Positions 22,883 through 32,333 of a stretch of 33,786 nt of DNA are shown one piece after another. This DNA is from an uncultured Collinsella sp. (lineage in GTDB: Bacteria; Actinomycetota; Coriobacteriia; Coriobacteriales; Coriobacteriaceae). Both the position numbers and the translations under genes were made by a program. The stretch is taken from positions 1 to 33,786 of the forward strand of contig CALDBJ010000047.1 of the NCBI GenBank assembly GCA_937937835.1. The letters are read 5' to 3'. The number at the start of each line of letters is the position of its first letter. The first letter of the stretch is position 1. Below the pieces are notes generated by a model that did not search any database, was not told the DNA's origin, and saw only the letters and a list, made by a program, of their open reading frames with translations.

Positions 22883-24445
22883 CTACTTACCGTCGTCGTC
22901 CTGGGCTTCATCGCGCGCGTAGAGCTCCAGCATGCGGCGGCGATATTCATGCACGGCGAGCTTGGCGCGCTCCAGGCGGCGACGCTCGCGCGGAGTCAGC
23001 TTGGACGGGTCGATCTCGTCGCCATAGGTTTTCTCGGCCAGCAAATGAGCGGCGTCCACGATACGGGCATCGATGTGCCCGTTTGCCGCCTCGGTCGAGA
23101 GGCGGTCGGCAATGGAATCAAGGGTAGGTATGCCGTCGAGCGAACGCCCATGGCCATGCGAGGTCAAAAGCTCATGCTCGCGCGCGAGCAGGCTCGCCAA
23201 ATCGTGATGGGCGCGTAGGATGTCAAGTGCATCGGATGGATGCTCGGCAACCTCTGCCACGGCGGCGACCGGCGCGGCGTCGACCACGCGGTAGAAGAGC
23301 TGCGCGAGCAATGGCATCAAGAACACCGTGATGGCACCGGCGGCAACCATGACCGACGCAATATCTTGCGACAGCGCGCCCGCGTTGACGGCCACGCTCG
23401 TTACGGCAACGATGATCGGCAGCGCCGTGGTGCAGTACAGGGCCACGGTAATGCGACCATACGCCGACACATCGCGTGTCGCAGGACAAATGCTCATAGA
23501 GATGAGAATGGGCACGGCGCGAATGATCAGCAACGCCACGATAAAGCCCGCGAGCAGCCCGGGGCGCGACGCCACGGCCGTCAGGTCGATCTTTGCGCCC
23601 GACACGGTAAAGAACACCGGAATCAAAAAGCCGTAGGCCAGGCCGTCGAGCTTAGTCTCGAGCGTATGGTTGCCCTCGGGGATGATATAGCGCAGGACAA
23701 AGCCGGCGGCAAAAGAACCCAACACGATATCGAGATCAAAGACGGCCGAGAATGCCACGAGCGTGACCAGGATGAGCACCGTCAGGCGCACGAAGGTCTG
23801 CGACGTGGTATCGGCGCGTTCCTCGACAAACGCAAAGAAGCGGCTGCCGACGCGCTTGGAGCGGCTTGGGACCACGGCCAGCAACACGCAGACCACCGCA
23901 AACAAGCCAAGGATTACAAGCGTCTGGATGCCAGTGCGAGCAGACAGCAGCACCGACATGGCGAGCACGGGACCGAGCTCGCCCCAAGTGCCATACGCGA
24001 GAATCGAGTCACCAACACGCGTGCCGGTGAGCGAGCGCTCGCGCATGATGGGCACGAGCGTGCCGAGCGCCGTCGAAGTGAGGGCAAGCGTCACGGCGAT
24101 ACCGTCGAAATGACTGACCGAGAACCACGGGGTAAAGCGCACGGCAAGCCAGGCGATACCAAACGTGACGACCCACGTCGCCAAGCCGTAGCGCCCCTCG
24201 ACGCCCGTGATGCTCTTGGGGTCGATCTCAAAGCCGGCGAGCAGGAACAAAAAGGCCAGACCCAGCTCGGACACCAGCGAGACCTCGGCATCTACATGGA
24301 TGACGCCGAGCATATGGGGTCCCAGCACCGCACCGAACACGAGCAAAAAGACCGTCTCGGGAACGGGCTTTCCGGGAATCGCCGAGGCGATGAAGGGGCT
24401 TGCAAAGGCCACGAGCGCGATGATGGCGAGTGAAACGAATGCCAT
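22883..24445 (-). CDS. Cation:proton antiporter, CPA2 (Kef-like) family
   Basis: The 520-residue protein has a membrane part of about 12 segments (residues 1-about 390) of the Na+/H+ exchanger fold. Landmarks are LLVFGAVLGPHMLG, ELGLAFLFLLAGFEIDPKS and LTSTALGTLVPIMRE, with acidic residues inside helices as expected for ion transport. The last about 120 residues are soluble, charged and helical, without an evident TrkA-N nucleotide motif, which separates it from KefB/KefC. It probably exchanges Na+ or K+ for protons; the ion is not clear. The start has AAAGG upstream. It is a single gene, divergent from purL. Confidence 0.85.
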   Translation of the reverse strand: MAFVSLAIIALVAFASPFIASAIPGKPVPETVFLLVFGAVLGPHMLGVIHVDAEVSLVSELGLAFLFLLAGFEIDPKSITGVEGRYGLATWVVTFGIAWLAVRFTPWFSVSHFDGIAVTLALTSTALGTLVPIMRERSLTGTRVGDSILAYGTWGELGPVLAMSVLLSARTGIQTLVILGLFAVVCVLLAVVPSRSKRVGSRFFAFVEERADTTSQTFVRLTVLILVTLVAFSAVFDLDIVLGSFAAGFVLRYIIPEGNHTLETKLDGLAYGFLIPVFFTVSGAKIDLTAVASRPGLLAGFIVALLIIRAVPILISMSICPATRDVSAYGRITVALYCTTALPIIVAVTSVAVNAGALSQDIASVMVAAGAITVFLMPLLAQLFYRVVDAAPVAAVAEVAEHPSDALDILRAHHDLASLLAREHELLTSHGHGRSLDGIPTLDSIADRLSTEAANGHIDARIVDAAHLLAEKTYGDEIDPSKLTPRERRRLERAKLAVHEYRRRMLELYARDEAQDDDGK

Positions 24446-24629
24446 GTGATGCCTTTCTCTTGTTTGCGCATCACTGTAGCACCCTCGCCGTCCTCAACGC
24501 GCCGCGAGCTGTCGTATCATAGTGAGGTTTACAAACATGTGGCTCAAGGCGACCGCAGGGCAGACCCCGCAAACCGACCGCTGCCGCATACCGTACCGTA
24601 CGCCCAACCGATCAGGAAGGCAGGAACCA

Positions 24630-27600
24630 ATGGTCTCTCGTATCTACGTGGAGAAGAAACCCGGGTTCGACGTCGAGGCTCAGCAGCTCAAGGACGAGCT
24701 GACCGAGATTCTCGGCATCAAGGGCATCGAGGCCCTGAGGATCATCAACCGCTACGACGTCGAGGGCATCGACGAGGAGCTTTTCCGCTCCTGCGTGCCG
24801 ACCGTCTTTAGCGAGCCTCAGGTCGATGTGACCTACGACGAGCTCCCCGCAAGCGATGGCGCCGTCTTTGCCGTCGAATTCCTGCCTGGCCAGTTTGACC
24901 AGCGCGCCGACTCCGCCAGCGAGTGCGTGCAGCTCATCAGCCAGGGCGAGCGCCCCGCCGTGCGCTCCGCCAAGGTCTATATGATCTCGGGCGCTCTGGA
25001 CGAAGCCGCCATCGAGGCCATCAAGCACTACGTGGTGAACCCCGTCGAGGCGCGCATCGCCTCGCTCGACTTGCCCGAGACGCTGTACATGGAGACTCCC
25101 GAGCCCCAGCCCGTCGAAGTGCTCGACGGCTTCCGCGAGCTCGACGAGGCCGGCCTTGCCGCCTTTATCGCCGATCGCGGCCTTGCCATGGACGAGGCGG
25201 ACATCGCCTTCTGCCAGCAGTACTTCCGCGATGAGGATCGCGACCCCACCATCACCGAGATCCGCGTGATCGACACCTACTGGTCCGATCACTGCCGCCA
25301 CACCACCTTCGGCACCGTCCTGGACGACGTGACGATCGACGACGCCGTGGTGCAGGAGGCCTTCGACCGCTACATGGAGATGCGCCACGAGCTCGGTCGC
25401 GACGCCAAGCCCGTCTGCCTCATGGACATGGGCACCATCGGCGCCAAGTACCTTAAGAAGACCGGCGTCATGACCGATGTCGACGAGTCCGAGGAGATCA
25501 ACGCCTGCACCGTCAAGGTAAAGGTCGATGTCGACGGCGAGGACCAGGACTGGCTGTTCCTGTTTAAGAACGAGACCCACAACCACCCGACCGAGATCGA
25601 GCCCTTCGGCGGTGCCGCCACCTGCGTGGGCGGCGCCATCCGCGACCCGCTCTCGGGCCGCAGCTACGTGTATCAGGCCATGCGTGTCACCGGCGCCGGC
25701 GACCCCACCGTCCCCGTGTCCGAGACCCTCGAGGGCAAGCTGCCGCAGCGCAAGCTCGTGACCACCGCTGCCGCCGGCTACTCCAGCTACGGCAACCAGA
25801 TTGGCCTTGCCACCGGTCAGGTCAACGAGCTCTATCACCCCGGCTACGTGGCCAAGCGCATGGAGGTCGGCGCCGTGGTGGGCGCTACCCCGGCAAACCA
25901 CGTGCGCCGCGAGTGCCCCGCCCCCACCGACAAGATCATCCTGCTGGGCGGCCGCACCGGCCGTGACGGCATCGGCGGTGCCACCGGCTCCTCCAAGACC
26001 CAGAACACCGAGTCCATCGAGACCTCGGGCGCCGAGGTCCAGAAGGGCAACGCCCCGGTCGAGCGCAAGTTGCAGCGTCTGTTCCGCCGCGGCGACGCCT
26101 GCCGCCTGATCAAGCGCTGCAACGACTTTGGCGCCGGCGGCGTCTCGGTCGCCGTAGGCGAACTTGCCGACGGCCTGTACGTGGACCTGGACACCGTGAC
26201 CAAGAAGTACGACGGCCTGGACGGCACCGAGCTCGCCATCTCCGAGTCCCAGGAGCGCATGGCCTGCGCCGTCGCCGACGGTGACGTCGAGGAGTTCATG
26301 GGCTACGCCGCCGAGGAGAACCTGGAGGCGACCGTTATCGCCGAGGTTACCGCCGAGCCGCGCATGCGCATGGCCTGGAACGGTGTCGCCATCGTCGACC
26401 TATCCCGCGAGTTCCTCAACTCCAACGGCGCGCCCAAGCACCAGGTCGCCCACGTGTGCGCCCGCAGCGTGTGGCAGCCCAGCTGGGCCGGCACCACGCT
26501 TGCCGAGCGCATGACCTCGCTTGTCACCGACCTCAACGTTGCCTCCAACAAGGGCCTTTCCGAGCGCTTCGACTCCACCATCGGTGCCGCAACCGTGCTT
26601 ATGCCCTTTGGCGGCAAGACGCAGCTCACCCCGAGCTCGGCCATGGTCGCCAAATTCCCCGTGGACGGCGAGACCACCACGGCAAGCGCTATGGCATGGG
26701 GCTTCAACCCCTACCTGATGGAAGCCGACCAGTTTGCGGGCGCCTACCTGTCCGTGGTCGAGTCCATCGCCAAGCTCGTTGCCGCCGGCTTTGAGCACAA
26801 GCGCGCCTACCTCTCCTTCCAGGAGTACTTCGAGCGTCTGCGCACCGAGGCCGAGCGCTGGGGCAAGCCCACGGCAGCCGTCCTGGGCGCCCTCATGGCC
26901 CAAGTCGACCTGGGTGCCGGCGCCATCGGTGGCAAGGACTCCATGAGTGGCTCGTTTGAGGACGAGGCCGGCGAGCTCAACGTTCCGCCGACTCTGATCA
27001 GCTTCGCTGTGGCCGTGGGCCGCGCGGCGCGCGCCGTCTCCCCTGAGTTCAAGGGCCTGACGCACCGCGTCGTCCGCATCGCCCCCGCCACCTACGGCGA
27101 GGACTACCGTCCCGACGCCCAGCAGCTGCTCGCCGCGTTTGACGCCGTCGAGGCGCTCACTGCTACCGGCGATGACCTGGCCGTCTCCACGCCCGGCTAC
27201 GGCTGCGGCGCCGAGAGCCTCTTTAAGATGTGCGTCGGCAACCAGATCGGCATCGAGCTTGCCGAGGACGTGGACGTGGAGAGCCTCTTCACCCCGCTCT
27301 ACGGCAGCTTTATCGTCGAGCTTGCCGAGGACGCCGAGCTGCCCGAGGTCGCCGACGGCGTTGTCGTCGAGCCCCTGGGTACCACCGTCGAGGGCTATGT
27401 CATCGACACCGGCTCCGAGGTCATCGAGCTCGCCGAGCTCCAGGAGGCCTGGGAGAGCGGCATCGAGGGCGTCTTCGCCTACCGCAGCGCCGGCGAGACC
27501 CCCGAGGTCGAGACCATCGACTTCCGCGCCAAGGACATCCACGTGTACGGCGGCGCCAAGATCGCCCGCCCGCGCGTGATCATCCCCGTGTTCCCCGGCA

Positions 27601-28376
27601 ACAACTGCGAGTACGACAGCGCCCGCGCCTTCCGTGCCGCCGGTGCCGAGGCCGACACCTTCGTGATTAACAACCTCACGCCCGAGGCCGTCGCCGAGAG
27701 CACCCACGAGCTTGCCCGCCGCATCCGCGCAAGCCAGATCGTCATGATCCCCGGCGGCTTCTCGGGCGGTGACGAGCCCGACGGCTCCGCCAAGTTCATC
27801 ACGGCGTTCTTCCGCGCTCCCGAGGTCACCGAGGCAGTCCGCGACCTGCTCAAGGCCCGCGACGGCCTGATGCTGGGCATCTGCAACGGCTTCCAGGCTC
27901 TGGTCAAGCTCGGCCTGGTGCCCTACGGTGACATCGTCGACGCCACGCCCGATGCGCCCACGCTGACGTTCAACACCATCGGTCGCCATCAGAGCCGCCT
28001 GGTGCGCACCCGCATCTCGTCCAACCTGTCCCCGTGGCTGTCGCAGTGCAGCCTCGACGACCCCTACACCGTCGCCATCAGCCACGGCGAGGGCCGCTTT
28101 GTCGCCAACGACGAAGTGCTCGCCCAGCTGATCGCCAACGGCCAGGTCGCCACGCAATACGTGGGCGAGGACGGCAAGCCCAGCATGGATCTTTCCGTCA
28201 ACCCCAACGGCTCCATACTCGCCATCGAGGGCATCACGAGTCCCGACGGCCGTGTCCTGGGCAAGATGGGCCATGCCGAGCGTCGCGGCGACAACCTGTA
28301 CCGCAACGTGCCCGAGCATGTCCCCGGCGACAAGTTCATGCCAATCTTTGAGAGCGGCGTAGCCTACTTCGCCTAA
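24630..28376 (+). CDS. purL: Phosphoribosylformylglycinamidine synthase, one-chain form
   Basis: This enzyme performs the fourth step of purine synthesis, turning FGAR, glutamine and ATP into FGAM. The 1248-residue protein contains everything in one chain. A PurS-like N-terminal part (MVSRIYVEKKPGFDVEAQQL) is followed by the synthetase core with YWSDHCRHTTF, FKNETHNHPTEIEPFGGAATCVGG and GKDSMSG. The C-terminal glutaminase domain carries the Cys motif GICNGFQAL, with His/Glu in SHGEGRFV. The order and N-terminus fit the clade seen in Clostridia and Coriobacteria rather than the gamma-proteobacterial form. I start at MVSRIY, preceded by AGGAAGGCAGGA. A GTG at 24522 would add 36 unconserved residues. 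Codon bias is very strong, as expected for a highly expressed gene. It is monocistronic with a strong terminator. Confidence 0.96.
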   Translation: MVSRIYVEKKPGFDVEAQQLKDELTEILGIKGIEALRIINRYDVEGIDEELFRSCVPTVFSEPQVDVTYDELPASDGAVFAVEFLPGQFDQRADSASECVQLISQGERPAVRSAKVYMISGALDEAAIEAIKHYVVNPVEARIASLDLPETLYMETPEPQPVEVLDGFRELDEAGLAAFIADRGLAMDEADIAFCQQYFRDEDRDPTITEIRVIDTYWSDHCRHTTFGTVLDDVTIDDAVVQEAFDRYMEMRHELGRDAKPVCLMDMGTIGAKYLKKTGVMTDVDESEEINACTVKVKVDVDGEDQDWLFLFKNETHNHPTEIEPFGGAATCVGGAIRDPLSGRSYVYQAMRVTGAGDPTVPVSETLEGKLPQRKLVTTAAAGYSSYGNQIGLATGQVNELYHPGYVAKRMEVGAVVGATPANHVRRECPAPTDKIILLGGRTGRDGIGGATGSSKTQNTESIETSGAEVQKGNAPVERKLQRLFRRGDACRLIKRCNDFGAGGVSVAVGELADGLYVDLDTVTKKYDGLDGTELAISESQERMACAVADGDVEEFMGYAAEENLEATVIAEVTAEPRMRMAWNGVAIVDLSREFLNSNGAPKHQVAHVCARSVWQPSWAGTTLAERMTSLVTDLNVASNKGLSERFDSTIGAATVLMPFGGKTQLTPSSAMVAKFPVDGETTTASAMAWGFNPYLMEADQFAGAYLSVVESIAKLVAAGFEHKRAYLSFQEYFERLRTEAERWGKPTAAVLGALMAQVDLGAGAIGGKDSMSGSFEDEAGELNVPPTLISFAVAVGRAARAVSPEFKGLTHRVVRIAPATYGEDYRPDAQQLLAAFDAVEALTATGDDLAVSTPGYGCGAESLFKMCVGNQIGIELAEDVDVESLFTPLYGSFIVELAEDAELPEVADGVVVEPLGTTVEGYVIDTGSEVIELAELQEAWESGIEGVFAYRSAGETPEVETIDFRAKDIHVYGGAKIARPRVIIPVFPGNNCEYDSARAFRAAGAEADTFVINNLTPEAVAESTHELARRIRASQIVMIPGGFSGGDEPDGSAKFITAFFRAPEVTEAVRDLLKARDGLMLGICNGFQALVKLGLVPYGDIVDATPDAPTLTFNTIGRHQSRLVRTRISSNLSPWLSQCSLDDPYTVAISHGEGRFVANDEVLAQLIANGQVATQYVGEDGKPSMDLSVNPNGSILAIEGITSPDGRVLGKMGHAERRGDNLYRNVPEHVPGDKFMPIFESGVAYFA

Positions 28377-28413
28377 ACCGTTCCCATCGGGTACAATCCC
28401 CTCGGGTAACAAC

Positions 28414-28450
28414 ACCCGCCACCGGCACCCCCGGTGGCGGGTTCTTTTTT
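28414..28450 (+). terminator. Terminator of purL
   Basis: ACCCGCCACCGG (28414-28425) pairs perfectly with CCGGTGGCGGGT (28431-28442), followed by TCTTTTTT. Confidence 0.93.
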
Positions 28451-28477
28451 GCTTTGCGCGTATAGGAGAAGGACATC

Positions 28478-29413
28478 ATGGAAAGCCGCAAGCCACATCT
28501 CGCCACCCTGCCCGGACTCATCCTGGGCTGCCTCATTTGCTGCGCGCTCTGGGGTTCCGCCTTCCCCTGCATCAAGATCGGCTACGGCCTCTTTGGCATT
28601 CCCGCGCACGATAGCGCCTCGCAGCTGCTCTTTGCGGGCTTGCGCTTCACCCTTGCCGGTATGCTGGTCATTGTTGGCATGAGCGTGGCCCAGCGCCGAC
28701 CGCTCGTTCCGCAAGCGCACGATATCAAGCCCATCTGCATCTTGTCGCTCTTCCAGACCATCGGCCAGTACTTCTTTTTCTACCTTGGTCTCTCGCGCGC
28801 CAGCGCCATGTCGAGCTCCATCATCGAGGCCAGCGCCAACTTCCTAGCCATCCTCTTTGCCGCCTTGGCGTTTCGCACCGAAAAGCTCAACGCGGCCAAG
28901 GTGCTCGGCTGCGTACTGGGCTTTGCCGGTGTCGCGCTCGTCAACCTTTCGGGCGCGGACGGCACCTTTGGCTTTATGCTCGACGGCGAGGGCTTTATCC
29001 TGGCCTCCACCGTCGCGGGCGCCCTTTCGACCTGCTTGATTGGTATCTTCTCGCGCAAGCACGACGGCGTCTTGCTTGCCGGGTGGCAGTTCTTGGTCGG
29101 CGGCCTGGTCCTCACCGCCATCGGCTTTTTGATGGGTGGCGCGCTCTCCCCCACGGCGATTGCCCCCGCCATCGCGCTCATCATCTACATGGCACTTATC
29201 TCCGCGGTCGCCTACTCGCTGTGGTCGCGCCTGCTTGCCGTCAATCCCGTCAGCCGCGTCTCGGTCTTTGGGTTTATGAACCCGGTATTCGGCGTGCTGC
29301 TGAGCGCACTGCTACTTGGCGAGGGTGCTGGCACGAGCCCCGTCACCGTAATCGTGGCCCTGCTGTTGGTCTGCGGCGGCATCATTATCGTCAACAGGCC
29401 CAAAAAAGCTTAA
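28478..29413 (+). CDS. EamA/DMT superfamily transporter
   Basis: The 311-residue protein has about ten membrane segments in two EamA repeats: the first starts near LILGCLICCALWGSAFPCIKIGYG, the second near FILASTVAGALSTC. It ends with ALISAVAYSLWSRLLAVNPVSRVSVFGFMNPVFGVLLSALLLGE-type sequence, typical of drug/metabolite exporters. Members export amino acids, nucleotides or other small metabolites; the substrate here is unknown. The ribosome-binding site is AGGAGAAGG. It follows the purL terminator and has no partner gene. Confidence 0.87.
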   Translation: MESRKPHLATLPGLILGCLICCALWGSAFPCIKIGYGLFGIPAHDSASQLLFAGLRFTLAGMLVIVGMSVAQRRPLVPQAHDIKPICILSLFQTIGQYFFFYLGLSRASAMSSSIIEASANFLAILFAALAFRTEKLNAAKVLGCVLGFAGVALVNLSGADGTFGFMLDGEGFILASTVAGALSTCLIGIFSRKHDGVLLAGWQFLVGGLVLTAIGFLMGGALSPTAIAPAIALIIYMALISAVAYSLWSRLLAVNPVSRVSVFGFMNPVFGVLLSALLLGEGAGTSPVTVIVALLLVCGGIIIVNRPKKA

Positions 29414-29443
29414 CGAACTGCCCTTATTTAGCAGAGGGGATTC

Positions 29444-29518
29444 ATGTACTTTAGCTTAATGGAGTACATCGGTGAGCTGAGGGCCGCCACGCACGCAAGC
29501 GTGCACCCCTTTTCCTAG
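29444..29518 (+). CDS. Possible 24-residue small protein
   Basis: ATG at 29444 opens a frame reading MYFSLMEYIGELRAATHASV and ends at TAG (29516-29518). AGAGGGG lies six bases before the ATG. The frame overlaps the stop codon of the convergent GGDEF gene, and a small hairpin (GCACGC/GCGTGC) followed by CCCCTTTT lies inside it, which could instead be the terminator of the EamA gene. No homologue is known to me; coding status is doubtful. Confidence 0.2.
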   Translation: MYFSLMEYIGELRAATHASVHPFS

Positions 29519-30657
29519 CGTATCTGGACGCCGGCTTTCTTTTTCTCGGCCTTGACGCGGTAGAGCTCCGCATCGGCAGCGCGAAGTAAGTCTTGCCAGG
29601 TATCGACACTATCGCCGACCCGCGCGTAACCGATGGACATCCGCAATGCATACGGCACCTCGGCACGAGCGAGCTCGTCGTTAATCGCCGAACACAGGTC
29701 TATGATGTCCTGTTCCGCCGCTGCCTTCTGGAGCACCACGAACTCATCGCCGCCATAACGTGCGATAAAACCACCAGACACCGAGCAGACCTCTTTGAGC
29801 GTAGCAGATATGACCTGGAGAGCATGGTCGCCCTCCACATGTCCATACCGGTCGTTAATCTGCTTAAAGCCGTCAGCGTCCATCATAAGCAGATACACAT
29901 CATCGGCCTGGTCCGCACCCGAGAACAGCGACAGCATATAGGTCTCAAAACGGTTACGGTTGTTGAGTCCAGTCAACGGGTCAGTCGAGATAAGTTGCTC
30001 CTGATAGACGATATAGAGCAGCAGGATGCTCAGCGTTATACCGAAGCAAAGGCCCGGTACCGAAAACAAAACCTGGAAGGTACCGCCCACCAGAGCGGGA
30101 ACCGCAAAAAAGGCGAGGGTGCGATAAATGGCCTTCTTTTGCAAGCTTTCGACTTTTCGAGCCTGAATAAAGGCGTGCAAGGACGTATATATGACGTAGC
30201 AGTAGCTAACGATAGGCTGAATCATATAAAGCGCTCCGCGACGATATACGCCCTGCGTATCGATATAGAACATAGTGTGCGTCCAGTAGCTGGTAAATGC
30301 CAACACGACCACCAAAGCGGTTGGCAACGCTAAAAGTATCACCCTATAGGGCGTGGTCAGAAGCCGTGAGCCCTGCATCGTCTCGGAATAGAAAAACCAA
30401 ATGAGGCACGCGATGGCGAACAGCGAAAACGAAACCGCGTTGGAAATCCAGTTGGCCGTGATGCCTACAGGAGTGCTCACGCCGTCCGAGAGCGTCCAGA
30501 TCATATCGAAGAAAATGTAGGCAGCAGAGGTGTAGCCCAGCATGCTAAACAAAAGCTGCTGGGTGCTCGAGAACAGGGAGCGACGGCTTCGTACGGCAAG
30601 TCCGATAAGAATAATCATGCACAGCAGGAATATCTCGATCTTGAGTGCCTTAATCAC
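29515..30657 (-). CDS. Membrane-bound GGDEF diguanylate cyclase
   Basis: The 380-residue protein has a membrane sensor part with about seven hydrophobic segments (residues 1-220), no recognisable PAS or GAF domain, and then a GGDEF domain. DPLTGLNNRNRF (226-237), DADGFKQIND (260-269) and the active loop YGGDEF (301-306) are intact, so it should make cyclic-di-GMP. The inhibitory RxxD site expected about five residues before GGDEF is absent (SGGFIARYGGDEF), which suggests no product inhibition. The signal sensed is unknown. The start is a GTG at 30657 with only a distant GAGGGA. A five-codon ATG frame overlaps it, so the true start is uncertain. Confidence 0.88.
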   Translation of the reverse strand: MIKALKIEIFLLCMIILIGLAVRSRRSLFSSTQQLLFSMLGYTSAAYIFFDMIWTLSDGVSTPVGITANWISNAVSFSLFAIACLIWFFYSETMQGSRLLTTPYRVILLALPTALVVVLAFTSYWTHTMFYIDTQGVYRRGALYMIQPIVSYCYVIYTSLHAFIQARKVESLQKKAIYRTLAFFAVPALVGGTFQVLFSVPGLCFGITLSILLLYIVYQEQLISTDPLTGLNNRNRFETYMLSLFSGADQADDVYLLMMDADGFKQINDRYGHVEGDHALQVISATLKEVCSVSGGFIARYGGDEFVVLQKAAAEQDIIDLCSAINDELARAEVPYALRMSIGYARVGDSVDTWQDLLRAADAELYRVKAEKKKAGVQIR

Positions 30658-30756
30658 CAGGTGCCATTCCCTCTATATCCAAGTGGCCAGAATCGCCCGA
30701 GTCGCGCCCAGGCGCCAAACGCCCCTTTCTCCGCAGGGGTAAGGGGAATAATAGCA

Positions 30757-30800
30757 GAGCGCCCGAACATCACTGCAAAACAGTTTCCGTTCGGGCGCTC
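30757..30800 (-). terminator. Hairpin terminator after kdgT
   Basis: GAGCGCCCGAAC (30757-30768) pairs perfectly with GTTCGGGCGCTC (30789-30800), with an inner ACTG/CAGT pairing. On the minus strand it is followed by TGCTATTATT, a poor but T-rich tail. It separates kdgT from the GGDEF gene. Confidence 0.65.
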
Positions 30801-30845
30801 GGACGGCGCGAACTGCACGCCGGAATCAATTATCGGTAACGGCCG

Positions 30846-31868
30846 TTACTCGCCGTCGATGTCGGTCGCGACGGCCTCCTCAATAGCCTCGACGCCTTCG
30901 ACCGACAGATCCTCTTCGCCGTGGCAGAACTTCTTATCGACCCAGCCGGTCAGAATCGGGGCCATGATTGCCGTGATGATGACGGCGGTGGCGATCTGCG
31001 CATACGCGGTGGGCGCAAGCTCGGCATAGCGTGGCGCGACCTCGGCAAGGGCAACCGGCGTGGTCATAGCCGTGCCGGCGATGGTGGAGCAAGCAACGGC
31101 GGCCTTGCCGTTGCCGCCGCACAAGCGCTCGAAGGCAAAGGTGATGGGGCCAACGATAAAGAGGGTGATGAGGCCCAGCAGGATGCCCGAGATACCGCCG
31201 GTGATAAAGCTCGACAGGCTCATGGACGCACCGAGCTGAAATCCGATGACAGCGATCGCGGGATTGGCGCCGGGGACCAGCAGGTTCTTGATAAACGGGA
31301 ACAAGTTGCCCAGGACCATGCCGATAACAAGCGGCAGGATGGATCCGATGATAGTGCCGACGGGGATGTTGGCGAGACCCGAGACACCGAGGATGACCAT
31401 CGTGACGGCGGGGCCGGCCGTAAAGAACAGGATACCGACGGCGCCCTGCTCGGACTCATCGCCGAACTCGCCCATGATGCCCGTATAGAGCGCCATGTTG
31501 CAAAACGTGATGCCGCCGATGATAGACACGGAGCTCAGACCCAGGAAGTTGTCGTTAAAGAAATATGCCACGCCCAGGCCGAGAGCCGCTGCGACGACCA
31601 GCTTGGGGATCAGCACGACGATGCCGGTCTTGATGGCGCCCGGCGTGGACTTAAAGCTGATGCCGGCGCCCACAAACAGCAGGATCGCGGCGACGATGGT
31701 ATTGGACCCACCGCGGCAGGCAGCCGTAAAGAAGCCGCCGACTTCAAAGACCTGTGGGCAGAAGGTATTGAGCAAAAGGCCGACGATCATCGGATAGATC
31801 ATGATGTCGCCCGGGATGCGCGGTACCTTGAATTTCTTTTGCTCGTTGGCGGTCGCTTCCTGTGCCAT
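30846..31868 (-). CDS. kdgT: 2-keto-3-deoxygluconate permease
   Basis: The 340-residue membrane protein matches the KdgT family: KVPRIPGDIMIYPMIVGLLLNTF at the start, then GGSNTIVAAILLFVGAGISF, ITFCNMALYTGIMGEFGD and VACSTIAGTAMTTPVALAEVAP. It has about ten membrane segments and imports 2-keto-3-deoxygluconate, a pectin and uronate breakdown product, with protons. I start at MAQEATANEQ because GGGGG precedes this ATG. A TTG upstream would add ten residues. The C-terminal about 35 residues are acidic. No kdgK, kdgA or other uronate genes are in the window, so the physiological substrate is not supported by context. Confidence 0.88.
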   Translation of the reverse strand: MAQEATANEQKKFKVPRIPGDIMIYPMIVGLLLNTFCPQVFEVGGFFTAACRGGSNTIVAAILLFVGAGISFKSTPGAIKTGIVVLIPKLVVAAALGLGVAYFFNDNFLGLSSVSIIGGITFCNMALYTGIMGEFGDESEQGAVGILFFTAGPAVTMVILGVSGLANIPVGTIIGSILPLVIGMVLGNLFPFIKNLLVPGANPAIAVIGFQLGASMSLSSFITGGISGILLGLITLFIVGPITFAFERLCGGNGKAAVACSTIAGTAMTTPVALAEVAPRYAELAPTAYAQIATAVIITAIMAPILTGWVDKKFCHGEEDLSVEGVEAIEEAVATDIDGE

Positions 31869-32009
31869 GAAACCCCCATTTCCGCTGACGCAGAACAAAA
31901 GCCCACGTCACGCTTTGCTACAGTAAAGTTTGACCATGGTACCAGAAGAAGCAGACCGCCTCGGTGAGAAATTCGATTCGTTAGGCCGGGACGATAACGC
32001 GTCCTGCTC

Positions 32010-32333
32010 CTATACGAGGCTCAAAACGATATAGAACACGATGCCCGAAACGCAGCACCACAACATCGACTTTGTCTTGATTGCCACCGCTACGACGCCG
32101 GCGGCCGCAATCCAGGGAACCAAGGCAGGCCAGAGTCCCGCGTCGAACGCGCCGGGGTTCACCAAGTCGTTGGCGACCAGCGCGGCAAAGGCAGCGGGCG
32201 GGATATAGCCCAGGGCCTCGGTAATGCGGGGCGACAGGGTCCGCCCGCGCAAGGCGAACGCCGGCGCGATGCGAAAGAACGCGATAGCAGCCCACGACGA
32301 CAGCCACAGAACCAAGAACTCGTTAACGGGCAT
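32010..32333 (-). CDS. azlD: AzlD family branched-chain amino acid transport subunit
   Basis: The 107-residue membrane protein starts MPVNEFLVLWLSSWAAIAFFR and has the AzlD features RALP-like region (here RITEALGYIPPAAFAALVAND) and about four membrane segments. It is the small partner of AzlC; in Corynebacterium the homologous pair BrnFE exports branched-chain amino acids and methionine. The ATG overlaps the end of azlC by 11 bases and has AGAGGTG as ribosome-binding site, so translation is coupled. Confidence 0.88.
   Translation of the reverse strand: MPVNEFLVLWLSSWAAIAFFRIAPAFALRGRTLSPRITEALGYIPPAAFAALVANDLVNPGAFDAGLWPALVPWIAAAGVVAVAIKTKSMLWCCVSGIVFYIVLSLV

Noticed and set aside
22883..24445. 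Glutathione-gated potassium channel KefB/KefC
   Set aside because: The C-terminal tail shows no TrkA-N nucleotide-binding motif, so only a general CPA2 antiporter call is justified.
26400..28415. 671-codon minus-strand open frame opposite purL
   Set aside because: It is antisense to a fully conserved FGAM synthase and its translation is low-complexity Gly/Ala/Asp/Val-rich.
31981..32307. 108-codon minus-strand frame overlapping azlD
   Set aside because: It is out of frame with azlD, whose own product is a clear AzlD; the alternative translation is Arg/Cys-rich and unlike any membrane protein.
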